64,000 bases of DNA, taken from JANQOH01 sp965243325. GTDB taxonomy: Bacteria > Pseudomonadota > Alphaproteobacteria > UBA7887. Below, one piece after another: positions 53,419 through 61,187 of the stretch. Positions within the stretch are counted from its first letter, which is position 1. Each line of letters opens with the position of its first letter. The position numbers were made by a program, and so were the translations under genes. The notes beneath the pieces were generated by a model that saw only the letters and a list, made by a program, of their open reading frames with translations, was not told the origin of the DNA and searched no databases. Location of the stretch: positions 2,480,001-2,544,000 of the forward strand of contig CBDEUQ010000003.1 in the NCBI GenBank assembly GCA_965243325.1. Direction: 5' to 3'.

Positions 53419-56346
53419 CTATCGCAGCACGAACTCGACGGGGACGACGATCCCTATTTCCCCTCCGGGCAGGGATACGGGAAACCGCGGCAACGGCTGC
53501 GCGCGTTCGAACATGGCAATCGCCTCCTGATCCAGCAGGTCGTGGCCGCTGCTGTGCTCGATCCGCCAATCGAGCAGGCGCCCGCGGCGATCTATCACGA
53601 CGTAGAGCGAAACCGTGCCTTCCTGGCCGCGCAGCCGGGCGCGCCGGGGATATTCCTTGTGGGCCTCCAGCCACGTCAGCAGTCGTGCCGCGTATCCGCC
53701 CCACGCGTCCGCCGCTGCGCCGGCCGCGGTTGCGGCGGCACCCGCCCCCGGTTCCCCCGGGGCCGGAACCGGTGTGACCGCGCCGGCGGCCAGTCGCGAA
53801 ACGGCGTCGGCACCAGGCGTCGGGAACGACGCCACCGCGGGGTCGGGGTCCGCCGCCGGCCGAGGCGGCTCGCGCGCCGGCTTGCTTGCCGGTGGCCGCG
53901 ACAGCGTGAGCGCCGCCGCGGCGTTCTCGGGGCCGACGGCGGTTGCCGGAGCCGGCCGCAGCGCGGCCGCGGTTTCGATGTCGCCGGCATTCTCCCGGAC
54001 GTCTTCCGCGCTTTCGAGCGGCACCGTCTCCGTCCGCGGCCGGCTGGGCGCTGCCGCGGCGGGACGCGCGGTGGCGACCGGCGGCAGCACGGCCTCGACG
54101 GCGGCGGGCGGCATCGCACGTGGCGCCGGGCGCGGGTTGCGGACGGCGCCCGGGAGAGCGGCCGCCACGGACACGCTCTCTGCGGTTACGGGCGCGTCGG
54201 CCGGCATCAGGGGCGGGGTGCGTGGTTCCGGCACCGCCGCCGCCGCCACCGTTGGGATCGCGCCGGCCACGACAGCGGCGGCGGACGGAACAGTGGCCGC
54301 GGGCACCGTGTCCGGTGGCGACGGCAGGTACTCTGTCGTCTCGACCGCTGCCTCGACGATGCCGGCATCGACCGTCGCCGCGTTGGCCGGGCGCGTCGAC
54401 GCCGGTTCGGAGGCCGGCACGGGACGCAGCTCGGCCGGCGGCGGCGCCTGCGGTTCCGCGTTCTCGGCCGGCATTGCGATCGCGGCGGCCTGGGCGGCTG
54501 CAACGACCGCTCTCTCCGCTGCCGAAGCGTACTCGACCGTCTCGGGGTCGGTTGTGCGCACCCGCTCGGGTCTCGCCTGCGCCGACCGGGCGGGGAGTGC
54601 GGCGCGCACGTCGACCGTCGGCGCCCGCACGTCGGGCTCTACTGCCGCGACGTCTTCGGCGTTCGGGCGTGGCGGCGTGGCCGGCCCCGCGGCGACGGCA
54701 CGGACTGCGGGCGGAGGCCGCGCATCCGGCGTCCGCATCTCCGGTTCTATCGCCGAAGCGTTTTCGGCGTTCGGGCTTGGCGGTGTGGCCGGCCCCGCGG
54801 CGACGGCGCGGACTGCGGGCGGGGGCGGCGCATCCGGCGTCCGCATCTCCGGTACTATCGCCGGGGCATCTTCGATGTTCGGGCGCGGGGGCGTGGCCGG
54901 CCCCGCGGCGACAGCTCGGACCGCGGGCGGTGGCCGCGCATCCGGCGCCCGCATGTCGGGTTCGACCTCCGGGACGTCTTCGGCGTTCGAGCTTGGCGGC
55001 GTGGCCGGCCCCGCGGCGACGGCACGGACTACGGGCGGAGGCGGCGCATCCGGCGTCCGCATGTCGGGTTCTACTGCCGGGGCGTCTTCGATGTTCGGGC
55101 GCGGGGGCGTGGCCGGCCCCGTGGCGATGGCGCGGACTGCGGGCGGAGGCGGCGCATCCGGCGTCCGCATCTCCGGTTCTACTGCCGGGGCGTTTTCGAT
55201 GTTGGGGCGCGGCGGCATGATCGGCCCTGCCGCGACGGCACGCACGGCGGGCGGCGGCGGCGCATCCGGCGTCCGCATGTCGGGTTCTACTGCCGGGGCG
55301 TCTTCGATGTTCGGGCGCGGGGGCGTGGCCGGCCCCGCGGCGACGGCACGGACTGCGGGCGGAGGCGGCGCATCCGGCGCCCGCACGTCGGGTTCTACCG
55401 CCGGGGCGTCTTCGGCGTTGGGGTGCGGCGGCGTGGCCGGGCCTGCGGCGACGGTACGCACTGGGGGCGGAGGCCGCGCATCGGGCGTCCGCATCTCCGG
55501 TTCTACTGGCGGCACGTCTTCGGCGTTGGGGCGCGGCGGCGTGGCCGGGCCTGCGGCGACGGTACGCACTGGGGGCGGAGGCCGCGCATCGGGCGTCCGC
55601 ATCTCCGGTTCTACTGGCGGCACGTCTTCGGCGTTGGGGCGCGGGGGCGTGGCCGGCCCTGCGGCGACGGCTCGTACTGCGGGCGGCGGCCGCGCATCCG
55701 GGTTGACGACCGGATCGAGAGTGCGCGCCTCGTCCGGCCGCGGGGGAGCGGGGTGGGTCGGTGACGCGGTCAGCGTCGGTGCAACCGGCGGCGGCGCTGT
55801 CGGGCGCGCCTCGGGCGCGATCGCGGATGCGTCGTCGGCACGCGCCTGCGGGGTATCGGCGGATGTGGTGAGAGTACGCGCCGCCGTCGGCGGTTCGACG
55901 ACCGCACCGGTCCTTGGATCGACTGTCGGCGCATCCTCGTTTGCCGCGCGGACAAGCGCCGCCGTGTGCGCGGGTTGCGCCTCCGTTTCCGGTGGCGGGT
56001 CGAGCGTGTTCTTCGCTTCGACATCGACCGCCCGCGTATCGTCCGCGGGCAGCGCTTCGGCCGCCGGCGCACGCAGTGGATCCTCGATCGCCGGGGCCAC
56101 CGCGGCCGCCTCTTCGGACAACCGTGCCGGCGTCGCGGTGTCGGGGCGGATCTCGGTCCCGCTCGTCGGCGCGATGGCTGCAGCGCTGCCGCCCGGGGCG
56201 GCCAGGAGCGAGATCTCGACGCCCGCGCCGGAGGTGCCGCCGGCGGCCCGGTCCGGCGGTTCCCACAGCAATGCGGTCAGCACCGTGGCGTGTAAGGCCA
56301 CCGCGGATGCGAACGCCGCCGCCCAGCGGGGTGCGCCGTGCCGCAT
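53419..56346 (-). CDS. tonB: Very long TonB-family protein with ten 36-residue Pro-rich repeats
   Basis: A 975-residue energy transducer, about four times the length of E. coli TonB. An N-terminal anchor helix (AAAFASAVALHATVLTALLW) with the Ser/His pair typical of TonB is followed by about 830 residues of Pro/Ala/Glu-rich periplasmic sequence. Residues 218-577 are ten near-identical 36-residue units, each with PPPAVRAVAAGPATPPRPN and an acidic half ending M-R-T-P-D. The C-terminal ~90 residues are a true TonB domain (LTWLEAHKEYPRRARLRGQE, then GTVSLYVVIDRRGRLLDW). It lies downstream of exbB-exbD-exbD in the same operon (TGATG overlap). Heme or siderophore uptake is inferred from neighbours. 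Confidence 0.88.
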   Translation of the reverse strand: MRHGAPRWAAAFASAVALHATVLTALLWEPPDRAAGGTSGAGVEISLLAAPGGSAAAIAPTSGTEIRPDTATPARLSEEAAAVAPAIEDPLRAPAAEALPADDTRAVDVEAKNTLDPPPETEAQPAHTAALVRAANEDAPTVDPRTGAVVEPPTAARTLTTSADTPQARADDASAIAPEARPTAPPPVAPTLTASPTHPAPPRPDEARTLDPVVNPDARPPPAVRAVAAGPATPPRPNAEDVPPVEPEMRTPDARPPPPVRTVAAGPATPPRPNAEDVPPVEPEMRTPDARPPPPVRTVAAGPATPPHPNAEDAPAVEPDVRAPDAPPPPAVRAVAAGPATPPRPNIEDAPAVEPDMRTPDAPPPPAVRAVAAGPIMPPRPNIENAPAVEPEMRTPDAPPPPAVRAIATGPATPPRPNIEDAPAVEPDMRTPDAPPPPVVRAVAAGPATPPSSNAEDVPEVEPDMRAPDARPPPAVRAVAAGPATPPRPNIEDAPAIVPEMRTPDAPPPPAVRAVAAGPATPPSPNAENASAIEPEMRTPDARPPPAVRAVAAGPATPPRPNAEDVAAVEPDVRAPTVDVRAALPARSAQARPERVRTTDPETVEYASAAERAVVAAAQAAAIAMPAENAEPQAPPPAELRPVPASEPASTRPANAATVDAGIVEAAVETTEYLPSPPDTVPAATVPSAAAVVAGAIPTVAAAAVPEPRTPPLMPADAPVTAESVSVAAALPGAVRNPRPAPRAMPPAAVEAVLPPVATARPAAAAPSRPRTETVPLESAEDVRENAGDIETAAALRPAPATAVGPENAAAALTLSRPPASKPAREPPRPAADPDPAVASFPTPGADAVSRLAAGAVTPVPAPGEPGAGAAATAAGAAADAWGGYAARLLTWLEAHKEYPRRARLRGQEGTVSLYVVIDRRGRLLDWRIEHSSGHDLLDQEAIAMFERAQPLPRFPVSLPGGEIGIVVPVEFVLR
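54616..55695. repeat. Ten tandem 108-bp repeats encoding the TonB linker
   Basis: The DNA repeats in exact 108-base steps, ten units filling 1080 bases, in frame with tonB. Units differ by scattered substitutions (for example PRPNAEDV against PRPNIEDA), so the array is not a perfect copy and shows older and newer duplications. No unit has an indel, keeping the 36-residue period. Confidence 0.9.
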
Positions 56347-56774
56347 CAGCGCGCTGCCGGCACGGCGAGCAGTGTCAGTCGATCCACGCCCGCTTCACGC
56401 AGAAGCTCCATGACGGCGACCGCGCCGGTCGACTCCGCGTTGCCGTCGGCCTTGAAACGGACGCGCGGGGCCGTGCCGTTCGAAAGCCGCCGGGTGATCT
56501 CCTGTTTCAGGGCGGCCGCATCAAGGGGCGTGTCGTCGAGCGCAAGCCGTCCCTCGGCGTCGAGCAGCACCACGATGTCGGTCTCGGGGGCATGGTCTCG
56601 CGCCGTCGAGCGGGGCGGTTCGACGAGGAAGGGGTCCACCGCGGCTATACGCCCCGCGAGCATGAAGAAGACGAGCAGCAGGAACACGATGTTGACCAGC
56701 GGCAGGATGCGCTCGTCGCTGCTCCTCCGGCGCGTACGCGGTCGGACGGCGAGCGAGGTTCTAGCCGCCCGCAT
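56346..56774 (-). CDS. exbD: ExbD/TolR family biopolymer transport protein (second copy)
   Basis: A 142-residue protein with one transmembrane helix (LPLVNIVFLLLVFFMLAGRI) and a periplasmic ExbD domain ending in VMELLREAGVDRLTLLA. The conserved Asp of the TM helix, seen in the other copy as PLIDVVF, is replaced here by Asn (PLVNIVF). It may therefore be a structural rather than proton-conducting subunit. It overlaps both the upstream exbD (14 bases) and tonB (one base). Confidence 0.88.
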   Translation of the reverse strand: MRAARTSLAVRPRTRRRSSDERILPLVNIVFLLLVFFMLAGRIAAVDPFLVEPPRSTARDHAPETDIVVLLDAEGRLALDDTPLDAAALKQEITRRLSNGTAPRVRFKADGNAESTGAVAVMELLREAGVDRLTLLAVPAAR

Positions 56775-57192
56775 CGCGAATCAGCGACAGGTCGGCAACG
56801 CCCGCCGCGGTGAGACGGTCGAGCACCCGCACCGTTCGCTGAAGCGGGATGCCGCGCGCGGGTTTCACGACGATCCTGAGGTCGGACCGCCGTTCGGTCA
56901 TGCCCTCGATGCGCGCGACCAGCGCGTCGAGCGGCATCGGCGTGCCGGAAAGGCGCAGGCCTTCCATGCGGATCTCGACCAGCACCGCGCCCTCCGCGGA
57001 CGAAGTCGCGCCGGACTTCCCCGGGGTGGCCAGATCGATCGCGCGCCATTCGGCGAAAGTCGACGCCAGCATGAAGAAGACGAGCAGAATGAAGACGACG
57101 TCAATGAGCGGCGTCAGACGGATCGCCGTGCGGCGCCGGCCGTCGCTACTCGCCCGCGAGTCGCGGCGTGCGGCGGATACGGTCTGTGGCAT
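56761..57192 (-). CDS. exbD: ExbD/TolR family biopolymer transport protein (first copy)
   Basis: A 143-residue protein with the canonical TM helix RLTPLIDVVFILLVFFMLAS, including the proton-path Asp, and the periplasmic domain with LRIVVKPARGIPLQRTVRVL. It partners ExbB to energise TonB. Its start overlaps the exbB 3' end by 47 bases. Confidence 0.93.
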   Translation of the reverse strand: MPQTVSAARRDSRASSDGRRRTAIRLTPLIDVVFILLVFFMLASTFAEWRAIDLATPGKSGATSSAEGAVLVEIRMEGLRLSGTPMPLDALVARIEGMTERRSDLRIVVKPARGIPLQRTVRVLDRLTAAGVADLSLIRDAGG

Positions 57193-57880
57193 GGCTTGCC
57201 GCAGCGTCGGTTTCGGCGGACAGGTCTTCGGTAAACACCTGGCCGACGATGCTGTCTATTTCGTGTGCCACACGGTCGACCCGTCCTTCGAACCAGTTGA
57301 GAAGGGCAACTGCGGGCATGGCGACCGCCAGTCCGACCGCCGTGGTAAGAAGCGCTTCCCAGATGCCGCCGGAAAGGATCGCCGGATCCACCTGCCGGCC
57401 GGCCTCCTCGAGCCGTCGAAACGCGTCGATCATCCCGAGCACGGTTCCGAACAGGCCCAGCAGCGGCGCCAGCGAGGAAACCACCTCCAGAGTGCGAAAG
57501 CCGCTCCGCAGCGACTCCAGCACGTCGTCCGCGTGGCGAAAGACTTCGTCGCGTATCCGCGCCTCCGGAACGCCGTCCCTCTGACCCCTGAGGGCGCGGG
57601 CAAGCGTGTCCGCGACCGGGTTTCGCGCGGATTCCGCGAGCGCCAGCGCGGCGTCGGGCCTGCCGGCGCGGTAGAGCCGGATCGCCGTCCGCGCAGGTTT
57701 CAGGTCGCCGAGGCGCTGGGCGCGAAATTGCCAGAACTTGGCGATCGCGACGGTCAGCGCCAGCACCGACATCGCCAGCAGGATGACGACCACGGGGCCG
57801 CCGAGCTGGAGCCATTCGAAGGCTCGTCCGGCTGCCGCACGCAGCGCTTCGAGCTTCGGGGCGAGCGGGTCGGGCGTCAT
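57146..57880 (-). CDS. exbB: ExbB/TolQ/MotA family proton channel
   Basis: A 244-residue inner-membrane protein. The first TM (LGGPVVVILLAMSVLALTVA) is followed by a cytoplasmic loop and the ExbB signature ASSLAPLLGLFGTVLGMIDAF-type region with GIWEALLTTAVGLAVAMPAV. It forms the pentameric channel with ExbD that powers TonB. The ATG at 57880 overlaps the upstream gene stop by 4 bases. Confidence 0.94.
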   Translation of the reverse strand: MTPDPLAPKLEALRAAAGRAFEWLQLGGPVVVILLAMSVLALTVAIAKFWQFRAQRLGDLKPARTAIRLYRAGRPDAALALAESARNPVADTLARALRGQRDGVPEARIRDEVFRHADDVLESLRSGFRTLEVVSSLAPLLGLFGTVLGMIDAFRRLEEAGRQVDPAILSGGIWEALLTTAVGLAVAMPAVALLNWFEGRVDRVAHEIDSIVGQVFTEDLSAETDAAASHATDRIRRTPRLAGE

Positions 57881-58335
57881 TCGATGAAGTCTATGGATCC
57901 CTTGGCGCTGGTCTCGACCAGAGCGAGGCAGTCGGTGCGCGGCCCGCCCGCGTCGGCGCAGGCGACCACGTCGTTCAGCAACACCAGGCCGATCCGGCTG
58001 CACGCCAGGTTCTCGATGTCGAAGACCTTGATGCTGGTCTTGTGGGCCGGCAGCGGCGCCGCTTCGATCGCGAGCCGTCGGGCGATGATTCCGTCGGTGT
58101 CGAACATCACCAGATCCAAGGTCAGCGTCGCCAGCCCGTCGGCGCGCGGGTTCCGCAGCACGAGGTAGGCGCGGCACGCATCTCCGCTGGTCTCGAGTTT
58201 GTTGAGCTCCACCTGCACCGGGCCGTCGTCGGCGCCCGCGACGCTGGCGGCAAGCACAAGCGCCGCCGCCATCCCGGCGCGCCGGACGATGGCGCCGACG
58301 TTCGCGCGGCCGGCGCGCTCGCGCCTACGAAACAT
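57877..58335 (-). CDS. Small exported Cys-containing protein in the exb-tonB operon
   Basis: A 152-residue protein I do not recognise by name. The basic N-terminus and hydrophobic stretch (RRAGMAAALVLAASVAGADD) indicate export, cleaving about A-G-A|DD. The mature part has four Cys (in DACRAYLV, LACSRIG, VACADAG, TDCLALV) and is beta-rich, so two disulfides are likely. It overlaps the heme monooxygenase gene by 11 bases and exbB by 4, so it belongs to this operon. A role in heme or metal uptake is inference only. An internal ATG (MAAALVL) is an alternative start. Confidence 0.8.
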   Translation of the reverse strand: MFRRRERAGRANVGAIVRRAGMAAALVLAASVAGADDGPVQVELNKLETSGDACRAYLVLRNPRADGLATLTLDLVMFDTDGIIARRLAIEAAPLPAHKTSIKVFDIENLACSRIGLVLLNDVVACADAGGPRTDCLALVETSAKGSIDFIE

Positions 58336-58636
58336 GCTGCACGACCTCGAAGCCCTCGAAATGGGGGCCATTGAGATACATGTCCTTGTGCTTGCCCGCC
58401 GAGCGGTGCGCCTGCCGGAAGGCATCGGAACGGGTCCACGCCTGGAAATCGGCGTGCGACGACCACACGGTGTGGGACGAGTAGAGCGTGAACTCGTCGT
58501 TGCTCGCACCGCGAAGCAGGTGGAACTCGACGAAGCCGGGTACGCTGTCGAGTCGCCCGTCGCGTTCCTTCCAGACTCGTTCGAACGCCTCTTCCTGTCC
58601 GGGACAGACCTGAAAGCGGTTCATGGCAATGAACAT
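58325..58636 (-). CDS. IsdG-type heme-degrading monooxygenase (antibiotic biosynthesis monooxygenase fold)
   Basis: A 103-residue ferredoxin-like dimeric barrel protein. It starts MFIAMNRFQVCPGQEEAF and carries N6, W67 and H77, which line up by number with the Asn/Trp/His catalytic triad of IsdG heme oxygenases. SSHTVWSSHADFQAWTRSDA is the family core. It would open the heme ring to free iron. Rhizobial HmuQ/HmuD are comparable. It lies between the hmuV remnant and the exb-tonB genes, fitting a heme-use operon. Confidence 0.9.
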   Translation of the reverse strand: MFIAMNRFQVCPGQEEAFERVWKERDGRLDSVPGFVEFHLLRGASNDEFTLYSSHTVWSSHADFQAWTRSDAFRQAHRSAGKHKDMYLNGPHFEGFEVVQHVS

Positions 58637-58667
58637 GCGCGTTTCTCCCCTGGTTTCCGTCGTTGCG

Positions 58668-59051
58668 TCATACTGGAAGTACCACCGGCCGGCCGCGTTC
58701 CGGATGCGACAGCATGTGGACGCGAACGTCGAAGATCCTTTCGAACAGGCTTGCCGTCATGACCGATTTCGGCGGCCCTTCGGCGACCAGCCGTCCGTCG
58801 GCGAGGACGCAGATGCGATCGGCGTAGATTGCCGCGAGATTGGGCTCGTGAAGCACCGCAAGCACGCCGCATCCAAGTTCCGTAAGCCGTCTGGCCGTCC
58901 GCATGAATACGTGCTGATGTGAAAGATCGAGGTTGTTGGTCGGCTCGTCGAACAGAACATAGTGGGTATCGGCGGTGGTTTCGAGCGGTGGCCGCTCGGG
59001 CCATATCTGCGCGAGCGCCGCCGCCGTCCCTGCCGGCCTGTCGGAGGACAC
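58668..59051 (-). pseudogene. hmuV remnant, C-terminal third of a heme-importer ATPase
   Basis: The frame preserves the HmuV C-terminus: ALAQIWPE, Walker B VLFDEPTNNLDLSHQHVF, H-loop VLAVLHEPNLAAIYADRI and the tail RIFDVRVHMLSHPERGRPVV. Before ALAQIW the LSGGEQ signature has decayed to VSSDRPAGT, and nothing resembling Walker A or the first ~140 residues is present; the Fur-like box and bfd follow at once. So it cannot be an active ATPase. Downstream genes remain intact. Confidence 0.82.
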
Positions 59052-59168
59052 GCCGCGAACTCCCGATGTTCCCCGTAGTGGCATTCGGCACGCCCTGCAG
59101 ATGGCCGCGCCACTACCGATCCCAACCACCCGCAAGAAATATTTTCGGCGACAGACCAGTTCTGCGAT

Positions 59169-59183
59169 TGACAATCACTCTCA
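59169..59183. promoter_or_regulatory. Putative Fur box upstream of bfd
   Basis: TGACAAT-C-ACTCTCA fits the 7-1-7 Fur pattern TGATAAT-N-ATTATCA at 12 of 14 arm positions. It lies 31 bases before the bfd start and just beyond the 5' end of the hmuV remnant, so it may once have served both directions. Iron control is consistent with the genes around it. Confidence 0.55.
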
Positions 59184-59213
59184 TACCGGGGACGATGCGA
59201 TCGGGAGGCGGCG

Positions 59214-59411
59214 ATGTTTGTCTGCTCGTGCAATGCCTATCGCGACGCCGATATTTGCGAGATGGCCGAGTCCGGCGTGCGCTGCGCCCGGACGGCGTAC
59301 GTCAAGCTCGGCGCCGGCCCCCGCTGCGGGCGGTGCATCGCGTTTGCACAAGTTCTGATTGACCGCGTGCACGGCGGCGAGTCCGCGCTGCGCGAGGAGC
59401 GCGTCGGCTAG
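59214..59411 (+). CDS. bfd: Bacterioferritin-associated ferredoxin
   Basis: A 65-residue [2Fe-2S] protein with C4-x-C6 and C38-x-x-C41 (CSCNAY; RCGRC), the unique Bfd spacing. It passes electrons to bacterioferritin heme to release stored iron when iron is short. GGGAGG precedes the ATG and a Fur-like box lies upstream. bfr lies convergently 110 bases downstream. Confidence 0.95.
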   Translation: MFVCSCNAYRDADICEMAESGVRCARTAYVKLGAGPRCGRCIAFAQVLIDRVHGGESALREERVG

Positions 59412-59521
59412 CCGGGGTTGCCGTGCAACATCTGACGGGCGGCGTTTTCCACGCTCGTCGGAGCCTTCATCGTGGTGCCGGCCGCTCCCCGCTGGGCAGT
59501 GTCCGTCGCGACCGGCGCGGC

Positions 59522-60001
59522 TCAGCCCTCTTCCGGCTCGCTTTGCATCTGCGTGTACATCTCGAGGCCGATGCGACCGATGAGGTCGAGTTGGGTCTCC
59601 AGCCAATCGACGTGTTCTTCCTCGCTCTTCAGAACCTCGCCGAGCAGGTGTCGCGTGGTGTAGTCGCTCACCGACTCGCAGTGCGCGATTCCTTCGCGCA
59701 GTACCGGTAGCGCCGCATTTTCGAGCGCGAGGTCGCAATCGAGGACCTCGTTCACGCTTTCGCCGATCATCAGTCTGCCCAGGTCCTGCAGGTTGGGCAG
59801 ACCTTCGAGAAAGAGAATGCGCTCGATGATCTCGTCCGCATGCCGCATTTCGTCGACCGACTGCTCGTACTCCGCCTTCGCAAGTCGTGTGACGCCCCAG
59901 TTCTTGAGCATGCGGGAGTGCAGGAAATACTGGTTGATCGCCGTCAGTTCGTTCTTGAGAGCTGCATTGAGCAGTTCGATGACCTTGCCGTCGCCCTTCA
60001 T
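59522..60001 (-). CDS. bfr: Bacterioferritin
   Basis: A 159-residue ferritin-like four-helix protein forming a 24-mer iron store. Diiron ligands E18, E51 and H54 and the heme axial M52 (VDEMRHADE) are present, as is LKSEEEHVDWLETQ with the second ligand set. The ATG at 60001 starts the conserved N-terminus MKGDGKVIELLN; an ATG 18 codons earlier is unlikely. It pairs with the convergent bfd. Confidence 0.96.
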   Translation of the reverse strand: MKGDGKVIELLNAALKNELTAINQYFLHSRMLKNWGVTRLAKAEYEQSVDEMRHADEIIERILFLEGLPNLQDLGRLMIGESVNEVLDCDLALENAALPVLREGIAHCESVSDYTTRHLLGEVLKSEEEHVDWLETQLDLIGRIGLEMYTQMQSEPEEG

Positions 60002-60075
60002 GGCGCTCTCCGTCGTCTGTTCCGCCGCCGGCCCGCGACGCGGCGCCTCAGGCACCGGCGGTGAATGCCGACAAA

Positions 60076-60095
60076 CTCTAAAGAGATTCTAATCT
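60076..60095 (-). promoter_or_regulatory. AT-rich palindromic regulatory region of bfr
   Basis: CTCT-AA-AGAG (60076-60085) and AGATT-CT-AATCT (60084-60095) are two overlapping inverted repeats about 75-95 bases before the bfr start. On the minus strand TTGCGC (60109-60114) and TAGAAT (60087-60092) with 16 bases between could be the promoter. TTAGAAT resembles half of alphaproteobacterial Irr sites. The specific regulator is not proven. Confidence 0.4.
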
Positions 60096-60131
60096 ATATT
60101 CTTGGCGCGCGCAACGGGCACGCGCCGCGGG

Positions 60132-61043
60132 TTACGCCGCCAGAGCGAAGTCGTGCGCGGAGAGCGCCGTGGCCAGCGATTGCGCGGCGGCGGCGTCGAG
60201 CGTCGTCAGCGGTGGGCGCACGCGGGCCCATCCGGGTGCCCCGCGATGCGATGCGAGGATCGCCTTCAGCGCCGGAATCATTGGATGCGTCTGCACGGTC
60301 TGGCGCAGCGCCGTGATCTCGGCCTGCAGCGCATCCGCGTCGGACGACCGCCAGCGCACGTACAGATCGCGGATGGCGGCGAGGTTCACGTTGCCCGTGG
60401 CCGTGATACATCCGGCCCCGCCCGCGCGCAGGTTGGCGAGCAGAAAGACCTCGGACCCCGAAAAGGTGGCGAAATCCGGGAACGCCTCGATCAGTGCCGC
60501 GGTGTTGCTCCAGTCGCCCGAACTGTCCTTCAGGCCCACCACGGTTGCCGGGTAGGCATCGATGAGGCGGCCGACGACGTCGAGGCTGAACCCGACCTGC
60601 GCCATCGGTGGAATATGGTAGAGATAGACGCGCAGGCGCGAGTCGCCAATCCGCTCGATCGGCTCGGCGATGCTGGCGAAGACGCCGTCGTCGCTGACGC
60701 CCTTGTAATAGAAAGGCGGCAGCATCAGCACGCCGCCGCAGCCGGCGTCGAGCGCGTGGCGCGTCAGGCGCAGCGAGTCCGTGATCGCACAACAGCCGGT
60801 GCCGGGCATCAGCGCGCCGGGGTCCACGCCGTCTTCCACCAGGGCGTCGAGCAGCGCCATGCGTTCGTCGCCGGACAGGGAGTTCGCCTCGCTTGTCGTG
60901 CCGAATACCGCCAGCCCGTCCGCGCCCTGTCCCAGCAGCCAGCGGCAATGCGCGACGAACGCGTCCCGGTCGGGCTCGAGGTCGGCCGTGAAGGGGGTGA
61001 CGACCGGCGGCAGTACGCCGCGGAACGGTTCCGAATTCGACAT
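60132..61043 (-). CDS. Dihydrodipicolinate synthase/N-acetylneuraminate lyase family protein
   Basis: A 303-residue TIM-barrel aldolase. VLPPVVTPFTADLEPDRDAF and the Thr-Thr-Ser loop (VFGTTSEANSLS) are near the N-terminus, the catalytic Tyr is in RVYLYHIPPMAQVGFSLD and the Schiff-base Lys in TVVGLKDSSGDWSNT. The family includes lysA-pathway DapA and many sugar-acid or keto-acid aldolases. The loop GTTSEA (not GTTGE) and lack of lysine genes nearby favour a catabolic role. Confidence 0.9.
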   Translation of the reverse strand: MSNSEPFRGVLPPVVTPFTADLEPDRDAFVAHCRWLLGQGADGLAVFGTTSEANSLSGDERMALLDALVEDGVDPGALMPGTGCCAITDSLRLTRHALDAGCGGVLMLPPFYYKGVSDDGVFASIAEPIERIGDSRLRVYLYHIPPMAQVGFSLDVVGRLIDAYPATVVGLKDSSGDWSNTAALIEAFPDFATFSGSEVFLLANLRAGGAGCITATGNVNLAAIRDLYVRWRSSDADALQAEITALRQTVQTHPMIPALKAILASHRGAPGWARVRPPLTTLDAAAAQSLATALSAHDFALAA

Positions 61044-61187
61044 CTTGGGCCTCCTCGTCCGGCACGGGCCTGCAAGGTACGCAATCGGGCTCAGTTCCGG
61101 TAGCCTCCCCGGATATTCGCACGCCCAACGCCCCGCCGAGGCGCTGCCCGCGTTTTGGCAGGCACGCGAATCGGATAGGATTCCGGT

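Noticed and set aside
54616..55695. CRISPR-like array
   Set aside because: The period is a constant 108 bases with no short conserved repeat/variable spacer pattern, and it stays in frame with a TonB gene. It is a coding tandem repeat.
53293..56413. Long open frames on both strands across the tonB region
   Set aside because: They are by-products of high GC and the tandem repeat; only the minus frame at 53419-56346 has an N-terminal anchor and a TonB C-terminal domain.
58668..59174. Intact small ABC ATPase gene
   Set aside because: Walker A and a true signature are absent, and the N-terminal ~40 residues of the frame resemble nothing; it is better read as an hmuV remnant.
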